Assembly: GCA_005405945.1 (NCBI GenBank)
Contig: BJHW01000002.1
Span: 2,356,001-2,420,000 of the forward strand
Direction of reading: 5' to 3'
DNA length: 64,000 bases
Source of the DNA: Streptomyces violaceusniger
Lineage (GTDB): Bacteria; Actinomycetota; Actinomycetes; Streptomycetales; Streptomycetaceae
Shown: piece after piece, positions 1 through 9,138 of the stretch
Layout of the letters: every line of letters begins with the position of its first letter
Position numbering within the stretch: position 1 is the first letter of the stretch
Notes under the pieces: generated by a model
The model's input: only the letters and a program-made list of their open reading frames with translations
Told to the model about the DNA's origin: nothing
Database searches by the model: none
Position numbers and translations under genes: made by a program

Positions 1-637
1 GACCGCTCACGGATCACTCACCACCGGGCTGGACCTGCAGCCCGGGCAGACGTTGCTGATCCGAGGCGGTACCTCCGCACTCGGCTATGCCACCGCGGCC
101 CTCGCCCGAGAGCGGGGCGCCAGGGTCCTGGCCACGACCCGTCGGCCAGACCGCCTCGACACCCTCGCCGCACATGGCGTCGACCATCCGGTCCTCGACG
201 ACGGTTCGGTGGCCCGCCAGGTCCACAAGATCGTTCCCGGCGGGGTCAACGCCGCGCTGGAACTGGTCGGCACCCCCACTTTGCCCGACACGCTGGTCTC
301 GACGCGGATCCACGGAACGGTCTGCTTCGCCGGAATGCTCTCCGACGAGTGGACGGTCCCCGACTTCTACCCCATCGCCTACATTCCGCGAGGCGTCCGG
401 CTGACCGCCTACGGCGGTGGTGCCGCCGACCTGCCCGCCCAGGTACTGCAGCACTATCTCGACGGTATCGCCGACGGCGCCATCAGCCTCGGCCCGTCCC
501 ACATCTACCGGTTCGACGAGATCCGCGACGCCCATCGGGATGTGGAAGCCAACGCCGTCAGCGGCAAGCTCGTCGTCCTCACCGAGCCCGAGGCGCACGT
601 CCTCTCTTCTGCCTGGCCCGGCCGCGGTACCCGCTGA
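1..637 (+). CDS. Medium-chain reductase/quinone oxidoreductase, 3' part
   Basis: The reading frame is already open at base 2, so the 5' end lies outside the window. The visible 211 or so residues hold the second half of an MDR-family NAD(P)H-dependent oxidoreductase: a Rossmann nucleotide-binding start (GGTSALGYATA), the middle of the cofactor domain with an ELVGTPTLPD stretch, and a C-terminal catalytic-fold end (GKLVVLTEPE). No zinc-ligand region is visible. The next gene starts 30 bp downstream and encodes a related reductase, so the two may be co-transcribed. Substrate cannot be read from the sequence. Confidence 0.85.
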   Translation, partial: TAHGSLTTGLDLQPGQTLLIRGGTSALGYATAALARERGARVLATTRRPDRLDTLAAHGVDHPVLDDGSVARQVHKIVPGGVNAALELVGTPTLPDTLVSTRIHGTVCFAGMLSDEWTVPDFYPIAYIPRGVRLTAYGGGAADLPAQVLQHYLDGIADGAISLGPSHIYRFDEIRDAHRDVEANAVSGKLVVLTEPEAHVLSSAWPGRGTR

Positions 638-669
638 CCTCCTCGCCCGCTCGAACGAAAGGAGCCGTG

Positions 670-1652
670 ATGCGCGCAGCGTGGTACGACCGCAAAGGGC
701 CCGCCCGTGACGTCCTCGTCGTCGGTGACCTGCCCGATCCCCAACCCGGCCCCGGCGAGATCCGGATCAGAGTCGGGGCGTCCGGCATCAACCCGGGTGA
801 CGTGGGAAAACGCTGGGGCCCGCCCGGGGCGCCCATGCCGTTTCCTCGCGTGATCCCGCACAGCGACGGCGCCGGAGTCATCGACGCCGTCGGCCCCGGT
901 GTCGACCAGCAGCGGAGGGGACAGAAGGTGTGGTGCTACGGAGCCCAGTCCTACAGGCCGTTCGGCACCGCCGCGGCGTACTGCGTCGTCCCGGAAGGGC
1001 TCGCCGTACAGCTCCCGGACAACGCCGACACGCACCTGCTCGACCAGGCCGCCTGCCTGGGCATTGCCGGCATCACCGGTTACCGGGCTCTCTTCGCCGA
1101 CGGCCCGATCACCGGATTGACCGCGCTGATCTACGGCGCCGCCGGCGGAGTCGGGTCCATCGCCGCGCAAATGGCCGTACGCGACGGAGCCCAGGTGCTC
1201 GGCGTCGTCCGCACTGCGGCGCAGCGGGACTTCGTGCGTGGGCTCGGGCACACGAGGTGTTCCTTGCCGATGACCCGCACCTCGCAGACCGTATCCGGAA
1301 GGCGGCGCCCGAAGGTGTGCACCGCATCGCCGAGATCGACTTCGCCGGGCACATCGATCTCAATGCCCAGATCATCGCCGTGGGTGCCACGATCAGTTCC
1401 TACTACTCGGCACAGCCTCGGCCATCCATCCCCTACTGGCCCCTCGGGTTCGCCGACACCACACTGCGACTGCTGGGCAGCGACGACTTCACTCCCCAGG
1501 TGAAGGCACACGCTGCCGCCGAACTCGCCAGCGCCCTGCTGGACGGGAGTCTGCGCATCTCCATCGCCGAGAGACTTCCACTGGACCGCATTGCCACCGC
1601 CCACGAGCACATCGAACGCGGCACCGCAGGGCGCGTCCTCCTCCACATCTGA
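670..1652 (+). CDS. Quinone oxidoreductase-like MDR protein (one frameshift)
   Basis: Starts at ATG 670 (GTG 667 is possible) behind a strong GAAAGGAG ribosome site. The N-terminal GroES-like fold (AGxNPGD-type ASGINPGDVGKRW) is followed by the Rossmann motif YGAAGGVGSIAAQMA. Around position 1250 the frame changes: the first frame reads GLGHTRCS, whereas the homologous continuation HEVFLADDP lies one frame back and runs to the stop at 1652. One missing base beside a GGG run would repair it, giving about 327 residues, the normal family length. Probably an NADPH:quinone or zinc-independent alcohol dehydrogenase-like enzyme; substrate unknown. Confidence 0.8.
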
Positions 1653-1793
1653 ACCACTCGTGCGCTGCCGTGAAGAGGCATCGCCGAGCCGGAGCAGACC
1701 ATGTTCTCCCTGCGCGCCGACTGCCATACGCAATGCGCAGGTCCCCCCCCACTCGTCGTCCCATTCTGCTCCACACGTAAGGAAACCCCCACA

Positions 1794-2354
1794 GTGACCA
1801 GCCCTCTCACGACCTCGGAGTCCCAGGTGTCCACCCGGGAGCCCGCTACCGCCGGCCACGCGGCCACCGTCCACGCCTACGACGCGGGTCTGCTCCTGAT
1901 CCGCCTGGCTCTCGGCCTGACCATGGCGGCACACGGCGCCCAGAAGCTCTTCGGCTGGTTCGGCGGCGGCGGCATCGACACGTTCGGCCAGATCTTCGCC
2001 GCGAGCGGCTATCCCTCGGGCAGGGCCATGGCCGTCGTCGCCGGGACCACCGAACTCCTCGGCGGCCTCGGCGTCGCCGTGGGCCTGCTCACCCCGCTGG
2101 CAGGCGCCGCCCTGGTAGGAACCCTCGTCAACGCGATAGCCGTCAAGTGGGGCGGAGGCTTCTTCGCTCCTCAGGGCGTGGAATACGAACTGTTCCTCAC
2201 CGCGGCGGGAGCCGGCATCTCCCTCACCGGGCCCGGCCGCTACGCCGTCGACCGTTTCCTCCCCGTCCTCAAGGCTCACCGGTTGGCCTACGGCACGGCC
2301 GCGGTCGTGGTGGGCCTCGTCAGTGCCGGTGTGGTGCTCCTCCTGCGCAAGTAG
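1794..2354 (+). CDS. DoxX family membrane protein
   Basis: The start is taken as GTG 1794, preceded by AAGGAAA; an ATG at 1701 would add an unlikely leader. The protein has about 186 residues. A hydrophilic N-terminus of about 25 residues is followed by the DoxX signature segment LLIRLALGLTMAAHGAQKLF and GWFGGGGIDTFGQIF, then three further hydrophobic helices, with a last helix and RK at the extreme C-terminus. DoxX proteins are small membrane proteins, some linked to redox or thiosulfate:quinone chemistry. Its place between reductases fits a redox role, but that is inference. Confidence 0.85.
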   Translation: MTSPLTTSESQVSTREPATAGHAATVHAYDAGLLLIRLALGLTMAAHGAQKLFGWFGGGGIDTFGQIFAASGYPSGRAMAVVAGTTELLGGLGVAVGLLTPLAGAALVGTLVNAIAVKWGGGFFAPQGVEYELFLTAAGAGISLTGPGRYAVDRFLPVLKAHRLAYGTAAVVVGLVSAGVVLLLRK

Positions 2355-2543
2355 GGTCCCGCGCGACCGCGGCATCGCACCCGCAGACAGCAGTTGCGCC
2401 AATCAGCGTCACCGAGTTCGGGCGGTGTCGGCCTGGAGGCTGGCCACCGCCCGATGTGGACCGATGAACCGGCGACCACGGTGCTTCCGCACTCCCGTCC
2501 AGCCGGTGACTTCCAGCGGCTCAGCGTTACAGGAGAAGTTGGC

Positions 2544-3448
2544 ATGAAGGCAGTGCAATTCGAGCGGTACGGCTGGCTTGGCGTGCTGCAAGTGGTTGAC
2601 GTCCCCAGACCCGTGCCTGGAGCCGGCGAAGTGCTCGTCAGCGTCAAGGCGGCAGGGATCAACCCAGGAGAGGTCGGCGTGCGCGAGGGGAGGTTCCACG
2701 CGAACTACCCCGCCACATTCCCCTCAGGGCAGGGCAGTGACTTCGCGGGAATCACTACATGCGTCGGCCACGGCGTCGCGAATGTCGCCGTCGGCGATGA
2801 GGCCATTGGCTTCACCGACGGTCGAGCCAGCCAGGCTGAGTACGTGATCGCCGAGGCGCGGAACGTCACGAGGAAGCCGGAGGGTGTGCCATGGGAGGTC
2901 GGCGGCGCCTTGGCCATCGCGGGCAGTACCGCGTACGCCTCGGTGCGGGCCGTGGCTGTGCAGCCGGGGGACACCGTCGTGGTGTCGGCCGCTGCCGGCG
3001 GGGTCGGTTCGATTGCTGCGCAGTTGGCCACGCTGGCTGGGGCGCAGGTGATCGGAATTGCCAGTCCGGCCAATCATGAGTGGCTCGCTGCACACGGAGT
3101 CACTCCATCAGATATGGGCCCGATTCGCCTGACGGGCTCCGAAAGTTCGCGATCGACGCGTTCATCGACACCTTTGGAGGTGGATACGTAAAACTCGCGA
3201 TGGAACTCGGGGTCGCCCCCAGCCGCACTCAAACGATCGTTGACTTCGAAGCGCGGCAGCTCTACGGGGTCAAGTCGGACGGAAGCTTCACTGCGCGGAA
3301 TGCCCCAGTCCTTGCAGAACTTGCCGAGCTCGTCTCCTCCGGTGCTCTGGAGGTGCCGGTAACGGCCTTCCCGCTCAGTCAGGTTCGCGAAGCGTACGCG
3401 TTGCTGGAACGGCGCCACACCCGGGGCAAGATCGTCCTGATTCCCTGA
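2544..3448 (+). CDS. Quinone oxidoreductase-like MDR protein (one frameshift)
   Basis: ATG 2544 follows AGGAGAAG. The N-terminal domain (AAGINPGEVGVREG) and Rossmann motif (SAAAGGVGSIAAQLA) are in one frame; from about 3100 the family continuation (KFAIDAFIDTFGGGYVKLAM, ending RGKIVLIP) is in the frame one base back. One missing base near GGAGTCACTCC repairs it to about 302 residues. It resembles the gene at 670-1652 in architecture, so the cluster may be an old duplication. Predicted cytosolic NADPH-dependent reductase of unknown substrate. Confidence 0.8.
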
Positions 3449-3536
3449 ACGTTCACCGCCGGCAATCCAACTGACCGAGGGCGGCCCTGCTCGGCCGCAA
3501 TGAGCATCAGGACACTCATTCCTCCTCCTCGGGAAA

Positions 3537-3564
3537 GTCGAGGGTCGCTACTGCGACCCTCGAC
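3537..3564 (+). terminator. Hairpin downstream of the reductase gene
   Basis: Perfect inverted repeat of 11 bp (GTCGAGGGTCG / CGACCCTCGAC) around a 6-base loop, 88 bp after the stop at 3448. There is no T-run, which is usual for Streptomyces terminators. It could end transcription of the reductase genes. Confidence 0.55.
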
Positions 3565-4010
3565 GCCTCCGTCCTGAACAGCTTGTCGGCGTCGAATCAC
3601 TGGCCGCGCGGCAGGGGAAGCCCACCAACGGCGTGGCTCCCGCGGGCGGGGAAAGCACCACAACGGACGAGGACGTGCCGCGATATGGCACAACAGAGAC
3701 GGATGCCGGTGCTGTAGGAAGACTCCCCCCCCGCACAGGAGGCGACAGCGGCGCGCCAACGGGACCTGTCCAGGAGCGCGAAGCCGTAGCCGGCACCCCG
3801 GGTCTCTGCCGGCCAGGAGCACGGATCTCGATGCGGAGCCTGCGCCTGGCCGGCTCCGCGAGGACCTGCGGGTCGCGTTCCCCGCCGGTCAGGAGAGGCC
3901 GGATCACTTCTCAGAGAAGATCAACTCGCCCCCCGGCGGTGTTGTTGAGGTGAGCGATGCGGCCCGACGATTGACCTTGGTATGTGGTGGCACCGGCGGG
4001 CGGCGGGGAC
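3565..4010. other. No gene recognised
   Basis: About 450 bp between the hairpin and the Lrp gene. Short frames exist on both strands, but none has family motifs or a convincing ribosome site. Confidence 0.5.
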
Positions 4011-4486
4011 TCACGTGTGGTGCTCTGCCGTAAGGGGCAGAGGGTCGAGCACCGGGTTGGTGAGGTGCTGGTAGATGATCGAGGTGCGGAAGCTGACGAT
4101 CTCGCGGCGGTTGGTGAACTGATCAAGGAGAAAGGCGTGCAGATGGTCGATGTCCTGGGCTGTGACATGGACGAGGAAGTCGTCGCTGCCGGCCATCGTG
4201 TAGACGGAGACGACTTCCGGTAGCCGGGTCACCGACTGCTCGAAGGCAGCGACGACGTCCCGGCGCAGCGGCCGGATCTGAGTGGCCACCATCGCCTGGA
4301 CCGGGCGGTTGAGCGCACGCAGGGAGACCTGGGCTTTGTACCCTGGATGATGCCGCGCTGGTGCAGAAGCCTGGTGCGTTCGAGGCAGGTGGACGGTGCG
4401 ATGCCGAGCTTCTCGGCGAGCGCACGGTTGGAGAGCCGACCATCCACCTGCAGATGATGCACGATCGCCGAATCAACTTCGTCCAT
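4011..4486 (-). CDS. Lrp/AsnC family transcriptional regulator (one frameshift)
   Basis: Start ATG at 4486 with GGAGG seven bases upstream. The N-terminal HTH (DEVDSAIVHHLQVDGRLSNR, then ALAEKLGIAPSTCLERTRLL) is typical of Lrp/AsnC. Near 4340 the frame breaks after IIQG; the sensor (RAM) domain continues one frame back as YKAQVSLRALNRPVQAMVAT, with the usual beta-alpha-beta segments (VVSVYTMAGSDDFLVHV). One missing G in GGGTAC repairs it to about 158 residues, the family norm. An IS5-family element starts its left end 31 bp above the start codon, so the native promoter is displaced. Confidence 0.85.
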
Positions 4487-4517
4487 GACTACCTCCACGA
4501 TATGAAGGCCGAATTTA

Positions 4518-5391
4518 GAGCTTGTCTCACGTGGCGTCAGAACGGTGCGGCATGATGCTGTGCCATGGGTGTTGATCTTTCGCAGCGGTTGGTTCCTGAC
4601 GAACTCTGGTCGCTTGTTGCTCCGTTGCTTCCGTCTTTCTCCTCGCGTCCGCAGGGTGGAGGGACGGCCCCGGTTGATGAGCGAGCGGTGTTCGCGGCCG
4701 TCGTGTACGTGCTGACCAGCGGCTGCGCCTGGCGGCATCTACCGGAGACGTTCGGTGTCTCGCCGGCGACCGCACATCGCCGGTTCGCCGCATGGACCGA
4801 GGCTGGGCTGTGGCGTCGCCTGCACCAGGCTGTCCTGGACGAGCTCGGAGCTCGCGGTGAGGTGGACTGGACCTCGGCGATCGTGGATGCGGCCTCGGTT
4901 CGTGCGAAAAAAGGGGATCACTGACCGGGCGCAATCCGGTCGACCGGGGCAAGAAGGGCAGCAAACTGCACGTCCTGTCCGACGCGCAAGGCTTACCTCT
5001 CGCCCTCGGCGTCTCCGGCGCCAATGTCCACGACAGCCAGGCACTCCTTCCGCTGATCGTGGGCGTACCCGCTATCCGCTCCCGCCGTGGACCGCGACGC
5101 CGCCGCCCGGGAAGGCTCCGCGCCGACAAGGCCTACCACTCCACCGATCGTCTCTCGTGGCTGCGCGGCCGCGGCATAGTCCCACGCGTCGCCCGACCCG
5201 GCATTGAGTCCAGCGAGCGCCTCGGCCGACACCGCTGGAAGATCGAGCGGTCGATCTCCTGGCTCTTCGGCTACCGTCGCCTGACCGTGCGATACGAGCG
5301 AAAAGGGAACCACTTCCTCGCCTTCCTCGGGCTCGCGGCAGCCCTGACCTGCTACAAGAAGCTCGCCAAACTCGCCACGTGAGACAAGCTC
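4518..5391 (+). mobile_element. IS5-family (IS427-type) insertion sequence, complete
   Basis: 874 bp bounded by perfect 19-bp inverted repeats at 4518-4536 and 5373-5391 (GAGCTTGTCTCACGTGGCG and its complement). The trinucleotide TTA occurs directly outside each end (4515-4517 and 5392-5394), a plausible 3-bp target duplication. The transposase stop codon lies within the right repeat. The element sits between the lrp start and the 455-bp gap beside folD. Confidence 0.92.
4565..5382 (+). CDS. IS5-family transposase, two frames joined at A6G4
   Basis: The first frame (4565-4924) holds the N-terminal part: DELWSLVAPLLP, then WRHLPETFGVSPATAHRRF and DWTSAIVDAASVRAKKG. The second frame, which ends at 5382, carries GRNPVDRGKKGSKLHVLSD, ADKAYHS and the DDE-domain end RHRWKIERSISWLFGYRR. 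They meet at a run of six A and four G (4907-4916), a sequence where a -1 ribosomal slip or transcriptional slippage would fuse them. IS427-group elements are known for such two-frame transposases, so this is probably natural rather than damage. Confidence 0.88.
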
Positions 5392-5847
5392 TTACTCCGG
5401 CGGGTGCGGCGAGGAAGCGGCGGAACGGCCCAGTGCGTCAAGACGACGAATGCCGATGCTGACTTGGATCCTCGAACGGACATACGTAGCGCTGGGGGCG
5501 GCGGTGTTTGGCGTGTGTTGGACGGGTTGGCCTGGATGCAGCAGGGCGGCGTGCTGGCTTTCGGAGCCGACATCAGCGACCTGTTAGCGGTCATGCCCAC
5601 GGCGATTCAGGGCGGTGCCTGCTCACCCGCACTCGCCGCGGCATAACCTCTTGGAGACCGTGGCCGACGTTGTCGTCGCCCACGTCGCGGCCTTTGCCGC
5701 GCAGCTGTCCCAGAAAAATAAGGGCCTACCGATGCGAGTTGTGGCGGCACGCACGAATTCCCAGGAGTTCGGACCTGGGTCGCCGCGGTGCGCCCACGCT
5801 CTTCAGCGCTGGGGAATTGGCGGAGTGACCAGCCGGACGCTGTGCTC
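5392..5847. other. No gene recognised
   Basis: Between the IS5 right end and folD. A plus-strand frame of 80 codons (5404-5646) and overlapping minus-strand frames lack recognisable motifs. Confidence 0.45.
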
Positions 5848-6717
5848 TCATGCCGCGGGAGCGGCCGAGCCTTGTTGCCACCGGGCTGCCTCAAGCGTGT
5901 TGTGCAGGAGCATCGCGATCGTCATCGGCCCGACACCGCCAGGCACCGGTGTCACGAGGCTTGCCACCTCCGCCACTTCCTCGAACCGGACGTCACCGTG
6001 CAGGCCTTCGTCTCCTCGGTGGATGCCGACGTCCACTACCACCGCGCCGCGACGGACCGCGTCCCTGCCGATCAGTTGGGGCACACCCGCCGCCACGATC
6101 AGCACGTCTGCGCGCCGGCACGCCTCGGCGAGATCCTTGGTACGGGAATGACACACCGTGACCGTCGCATGGCGCGCCAGGACGAGTTGGGCCATAGGGC
6201 GACCGACGAGAACGGAACGACCGACGACGACCACCTCGGCACCGGCCAGCGGCACCTCGTACTCATCGAGCAACCGCACGATCCCGGCCGGTGTACAGGG
6301 GCGCAGTCCTGGGCGTCCCTGAGCGAGTCGGCCGACGTTCTTCACCGTCAGCCCGTCAACGTCCTTGTCGTAGGGGATGTGGTCGAGCAGTGCCTCCGAG
6401 TCCAGATGGGCGGGGACGGGAAGCTGGAGCAGGATCCCGCTGACCTGATCATCCGCCGCGAGTTCGGCTATCACCTCACGGACCTCTTCCTGCCTGGCGG
6501 TCGTCGGCAGGCGGCGGTGGAAATCCCGCATGCCGGCCGCGGCGCAGGCACGACGCTTGTTGCGGACGTACACCTCCGACGCCGGGTCGTCCCCGACCAG
6601 GATGGTGGCGAGCCCAGGTGTGCGGCCGCCTTGAGCGACAAGCTCCGCGACCCCCTTCGCCACCTCGTCGCGGACACGGCGTGCGACCGCAGTGCCGTCG
6701 ATGAGCCTCGCGCTCAT
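5848..6717 (-). CDS. folD: Bifunctional methylene-THF dehydrogenase/cyclohydrolase
   Basis: 289 residues, the usual FolD length. It oxidises 5,10-methylene-THF to methenyl-THF with NADP and hydrolyses that to 10-formyl-THF. Visible landmarks are the catalytic Tyr50 and Lys54 in SEVYVRNKRRAC, the GILLQLPVPAHLD and DVDGLT motifs, the PCTPAGI substrate loop, the Rossmann GRSVLVGRPMA and the C-terminal PVPGGVGPMTIAML signature. It is last in a minus-strand operon, 23 bp after the ligM-like gene, so it is likely a dedicated copy serving folate turnover during O-demethylation, separate from any housekeeping copy elsewhere. Confidence 0.95.
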   Translation of the reverse strand: MSARLIDGTAVARRVRDEVAKGVAELVAQGGRTPGLATILVGDDPASEVYVRNKRRACAAAGMRDFHRRLPTTARQEEVREVIAELAADDQVSGILLQLPVPAHLDSEALLDHIPYDKDVDGLTVKNVGRLAQGRPGLRPCTPAGIVRLLDEYEVPLAGAEVVVVGRSVLVGRPMAQLVLARHATVTVCHSRTKDLAEACRRADVLIVAAGVPQLIGRDAVRRGAVVVDVGIHRGDEGLHGDVRFEEVAEVASLVTPVPGGVGPMTIAMLLHNTLEAARWQQGSAAPAA

Positions 6718-6740
6718 GCTCGTCTCCTTTCCGGCCCCTG

Positions 6741-8164
6741 CTAGGCCTTGCCTCCGACAGCGGCCCGCTTCATGCGCTGAACGGAGCCGGCGTAAGGCGC
6801 TGGAGCGACCGTCGCCCGGATCTGGGTCTGCTCGTGCCGCTCGACCTGCGGCTTCCTCGATCCGCCGCCCGGCTCGCCCCAGGTCAGTGCCAACTCGGCT
6901 CCCAGCTGGGCGTGTTCCTGACCGAGCATCGCCAGGGACAGGACGTCCCCCTGGTTGTTGATGTAGCCGGTGTGGCAGGAGACCCCCGCCATGCCACCGG
7001 TCGCGGCGCGCACCTCGTCGAAGTGGTTGAAGCTGTAGTACGCGACAGGGAAGTCCAGCGCCTTGTACCGTGGCCCCTCACCGAATTGGGAGCCGAGCAC
7101 TCTCAGGACGTCGTCGCGGTTCCACACCAGCGTCCTTCGGGTCCGCCGCGCTTCGGCGGGCAGGTTCTCCAGGGCTTCGCGCCCGATGAAGTCGTGGTCG
7201 AACTTGACGATGCGCTCGTAACCGAGGTCGTACGGCGTCGCGTAGTAGTCCTCGATGTTGGGCGAACGGAAGCTGCCGCCCAGCTGTGTGTTGGCCTCCC
7301 ACGATTCCGCGGACAGCCACTGCCGGTAGTCCCGCAGCTCCTCGCCGGTGTAGATCCCCGGCACGGGGTAGGCCATCCACGCGCTCACCATCGGCGTGCT
7401 GAAGTAGGCCTGCGTGCCGGCGAGGACCAGTCCGTAGGGGTCGCCCGCCTCGGTCAGCGCGTCGCGAACGAGGTCGTGATCGTCGAACGGCCCGGACAGC
7501 TCCACTCCCTGGTGGCCCGCCATACCGTGGCGCAGCACGAGTACCTCGCGGCCGCGTATCTTGACCCGGGCGGTGCGGAAGAACGCGATCTCGGGAACGT
7601 CGCCCTCGACTGCCTCAGCGAAGATCTTTCCGGCTGCGGGGCCGTCGAGCTGGAAGCGATAGTTGACCCGCCTGCCCGTCGGGTTGGCCGTCGAGTGGTT
7701 GTCGCGCAGCACCTTGACGTCGTAGCCGCCGGTCTCTGCGTGGTAGTGCACCCAGTTCAGCACGGGCATGCCGCTCACCAGCTCGAAGCTGTCGTCGCCG
7801 AGTCGGTAGGCGATGCAGTCGCCGATGACGTGCCCGCGGGGGAGCAGGCGACGAACTGCTTCGCACGGTCGGTGGTGAAGTTCGAGAACGTGTTGATCCC
7901 GAGGTGCTCGAGCAGCCGGAACGCATCGGGACCGGTCAGGAACAGCTCCGGCATGTGGTGGGTCTGCTGGAAGAGGACGGCGGTTTCACCCCAGGCTCGC
8001 TGCTCGTCGCGCCAGTTCGTGTAGGCCGGTGGTATGTGCGCGGCCGCAGCCGTACCGGCCCGGCTGAAATGTGGTGCCGCCGTGTCGTTGTAGAAGTGGT
8101 CGACCAGCTTCGGCAGACCGTCCATGAGATCCTGAAGCGACCGCTTTGTCGATTCTCCGGTCAC
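6741..8164 (-). CDS. ligM: LigM-type THF-dependent aromatic O-demethylase (one frameshift)
   Basis: Aminomethyltransferase-fold enzyme predicted to transfer the methyl group of vanillate or a related methoxy-aromatic to tetrahydrofolate. Start GTG 8164 follows GGAAGGA. LigM-like landmarks include NWRDEQRAWGETAVLFQQTH, GHVIGD, LRHGMAGHQGVELSGP, GGSFRSPNIEDYYATPYDLG and KFDHDFIGREALE. The N-terminal 113 residues and the rest are in different frames; adding one C to the CCCC run near 7850 joins FVACSP to RGHVIGDCIAYRL, giving about 475 residues, the LigM size. Neighbours metF, purU and folD all process folate-bound carbon. The exact methoxy substrate is inference. Confidence 0.85.
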
Positions 8165-8250
8165 GTTCTGTCCTTCCAAGCGCTTTGCAATTGACGTCTG
8201 TTCGGGGCTCTTCGCCGATGGACCGGATCCGTGACCGGCCGTGGCTCAGC

Positions 8251-9126
8251 TCAGAAAACGATCGTGCGGTTGCCGTTGCGGATGACTCGGTCCTCGCAGT
8301 GCCAGAGCACTGCCCGTGCGAGCACCTGACGCTCGACGTCCGCGCCCCTCCTGACCAGTTCGGCCAGGCTCTCCTCGTGCGACACCCGCACCACGTCCTG
8401 CTCGATGATCGGGCCCTCGTCCAGGTCTTCCGTGACGTAGTGCGCCGTGGAACCGATCAGCTTCACTCCGCGCTCCTTGGCCCGCTTGTACGGGCCGGCA
8501 CCGATGAAGGCCGGCAGGAATGAATGGTGGATGTTGATGACCGGTACACCGACCTCTTTGAGGAAGGAACCCGACAGGATCTGCATGTAGCGGGCCAGTA
8601 CGACCAGGTCGGTGTTGTCGGCAAGGAGTTTGACGATCTCCGCTTCTGCCTCTGTCCTGTCTCCTCCCGCCGGGGTGGGGATATGGAAGAACGGAATTCC
8701 GAAGAACCGCACGTCCTCCGCCACGTCGGTGTGGTTTGAGATCACCATGGGGACCGAGATCGGGAGCTCTCCACGCCGCTGACGCCACAGGAGATCCAGC
8801 AGGCAGTGATCCGACTTCGACGCCAGGATGGCCACTCGAAGAGGCGTCGACAGATCCCGAAGCCGCCACTCCAGCCCCAACTCGTCGCCGACAACGGCCT
8901 CCAGATGCGCCGTGAGGGCAGGCATCGCTGCGGTGAGGTCGGGCACGTGCATGACCGTGCGCTGGAAGAAGGCTCCGCCCTCCGGGTCCTCGCTGTGCTG
9001 GTCGAGGGAGACGATGTTCGCTCCGTGCTTGGCCAGGACGCTCGCGACGGCGGCGACGATCCCGCTCCTGTCTTCGCCGTGCACGACGAGACTCGCGTGA
9101 TTCTTCGGCAGGTTGTTGTGTGCCAT
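8251..9126 (-). CDS. purU: Formyltetrahydrofolate deformylase
   Basis: 291 residues. Hydrolyses 10-formyl-THF to formate and THF. The N-terminal ACT domain (residues 10-80, with VVHGEDRSGIVAAVASVLAK) is followed by a formyltransferase-fold domain whose catalytic triad is visible as Asn198 and His200 in INIHHSFLPAF and Asp236 in EDLDEGPI. It begins 12 bp after the metF-like stop, so translation is probably coupled, and lies 86 bp before ligM. In this operon it would release the oxidised methyl carbon as formate and return free folate to the demethylase. Confidence 0.95.
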   Translation of the reverse strand: MAHNNLPKNHASLVVHGEDRSGIVAAVASVLAKHGANIVSLDQHSEDPEGGAFFQRTVMHVPDLTAAMPALTAHLEAVVGDELGLEWRLRDLSTPLRVAILASKSDHCLLDLLWRQRRGELPISVPMVISNHTDVAEDVRFFGIPFFHIPTPAGGDRTEAEAEIVKLLADNTDLVVLARYMQILSGSFLKEVGVPVINIHHSFLPAFIGAGPYKRAKERGVKLIGSTAHYVTEDLDEGPIIEQDVVRVSHEESLAELVRRGADVERQVLARAVLWHCEDRVIRNGNRTIVF

Positions 9127-9138
9127 GTCTCTATCGCC

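Noticed and set aside
3633..3953. 106-codon plus-strand frame
   Set aside because: No ribosome site or motif; low-complexity Arg/Pro/Gly composition as expected from a GC-rich shadow.
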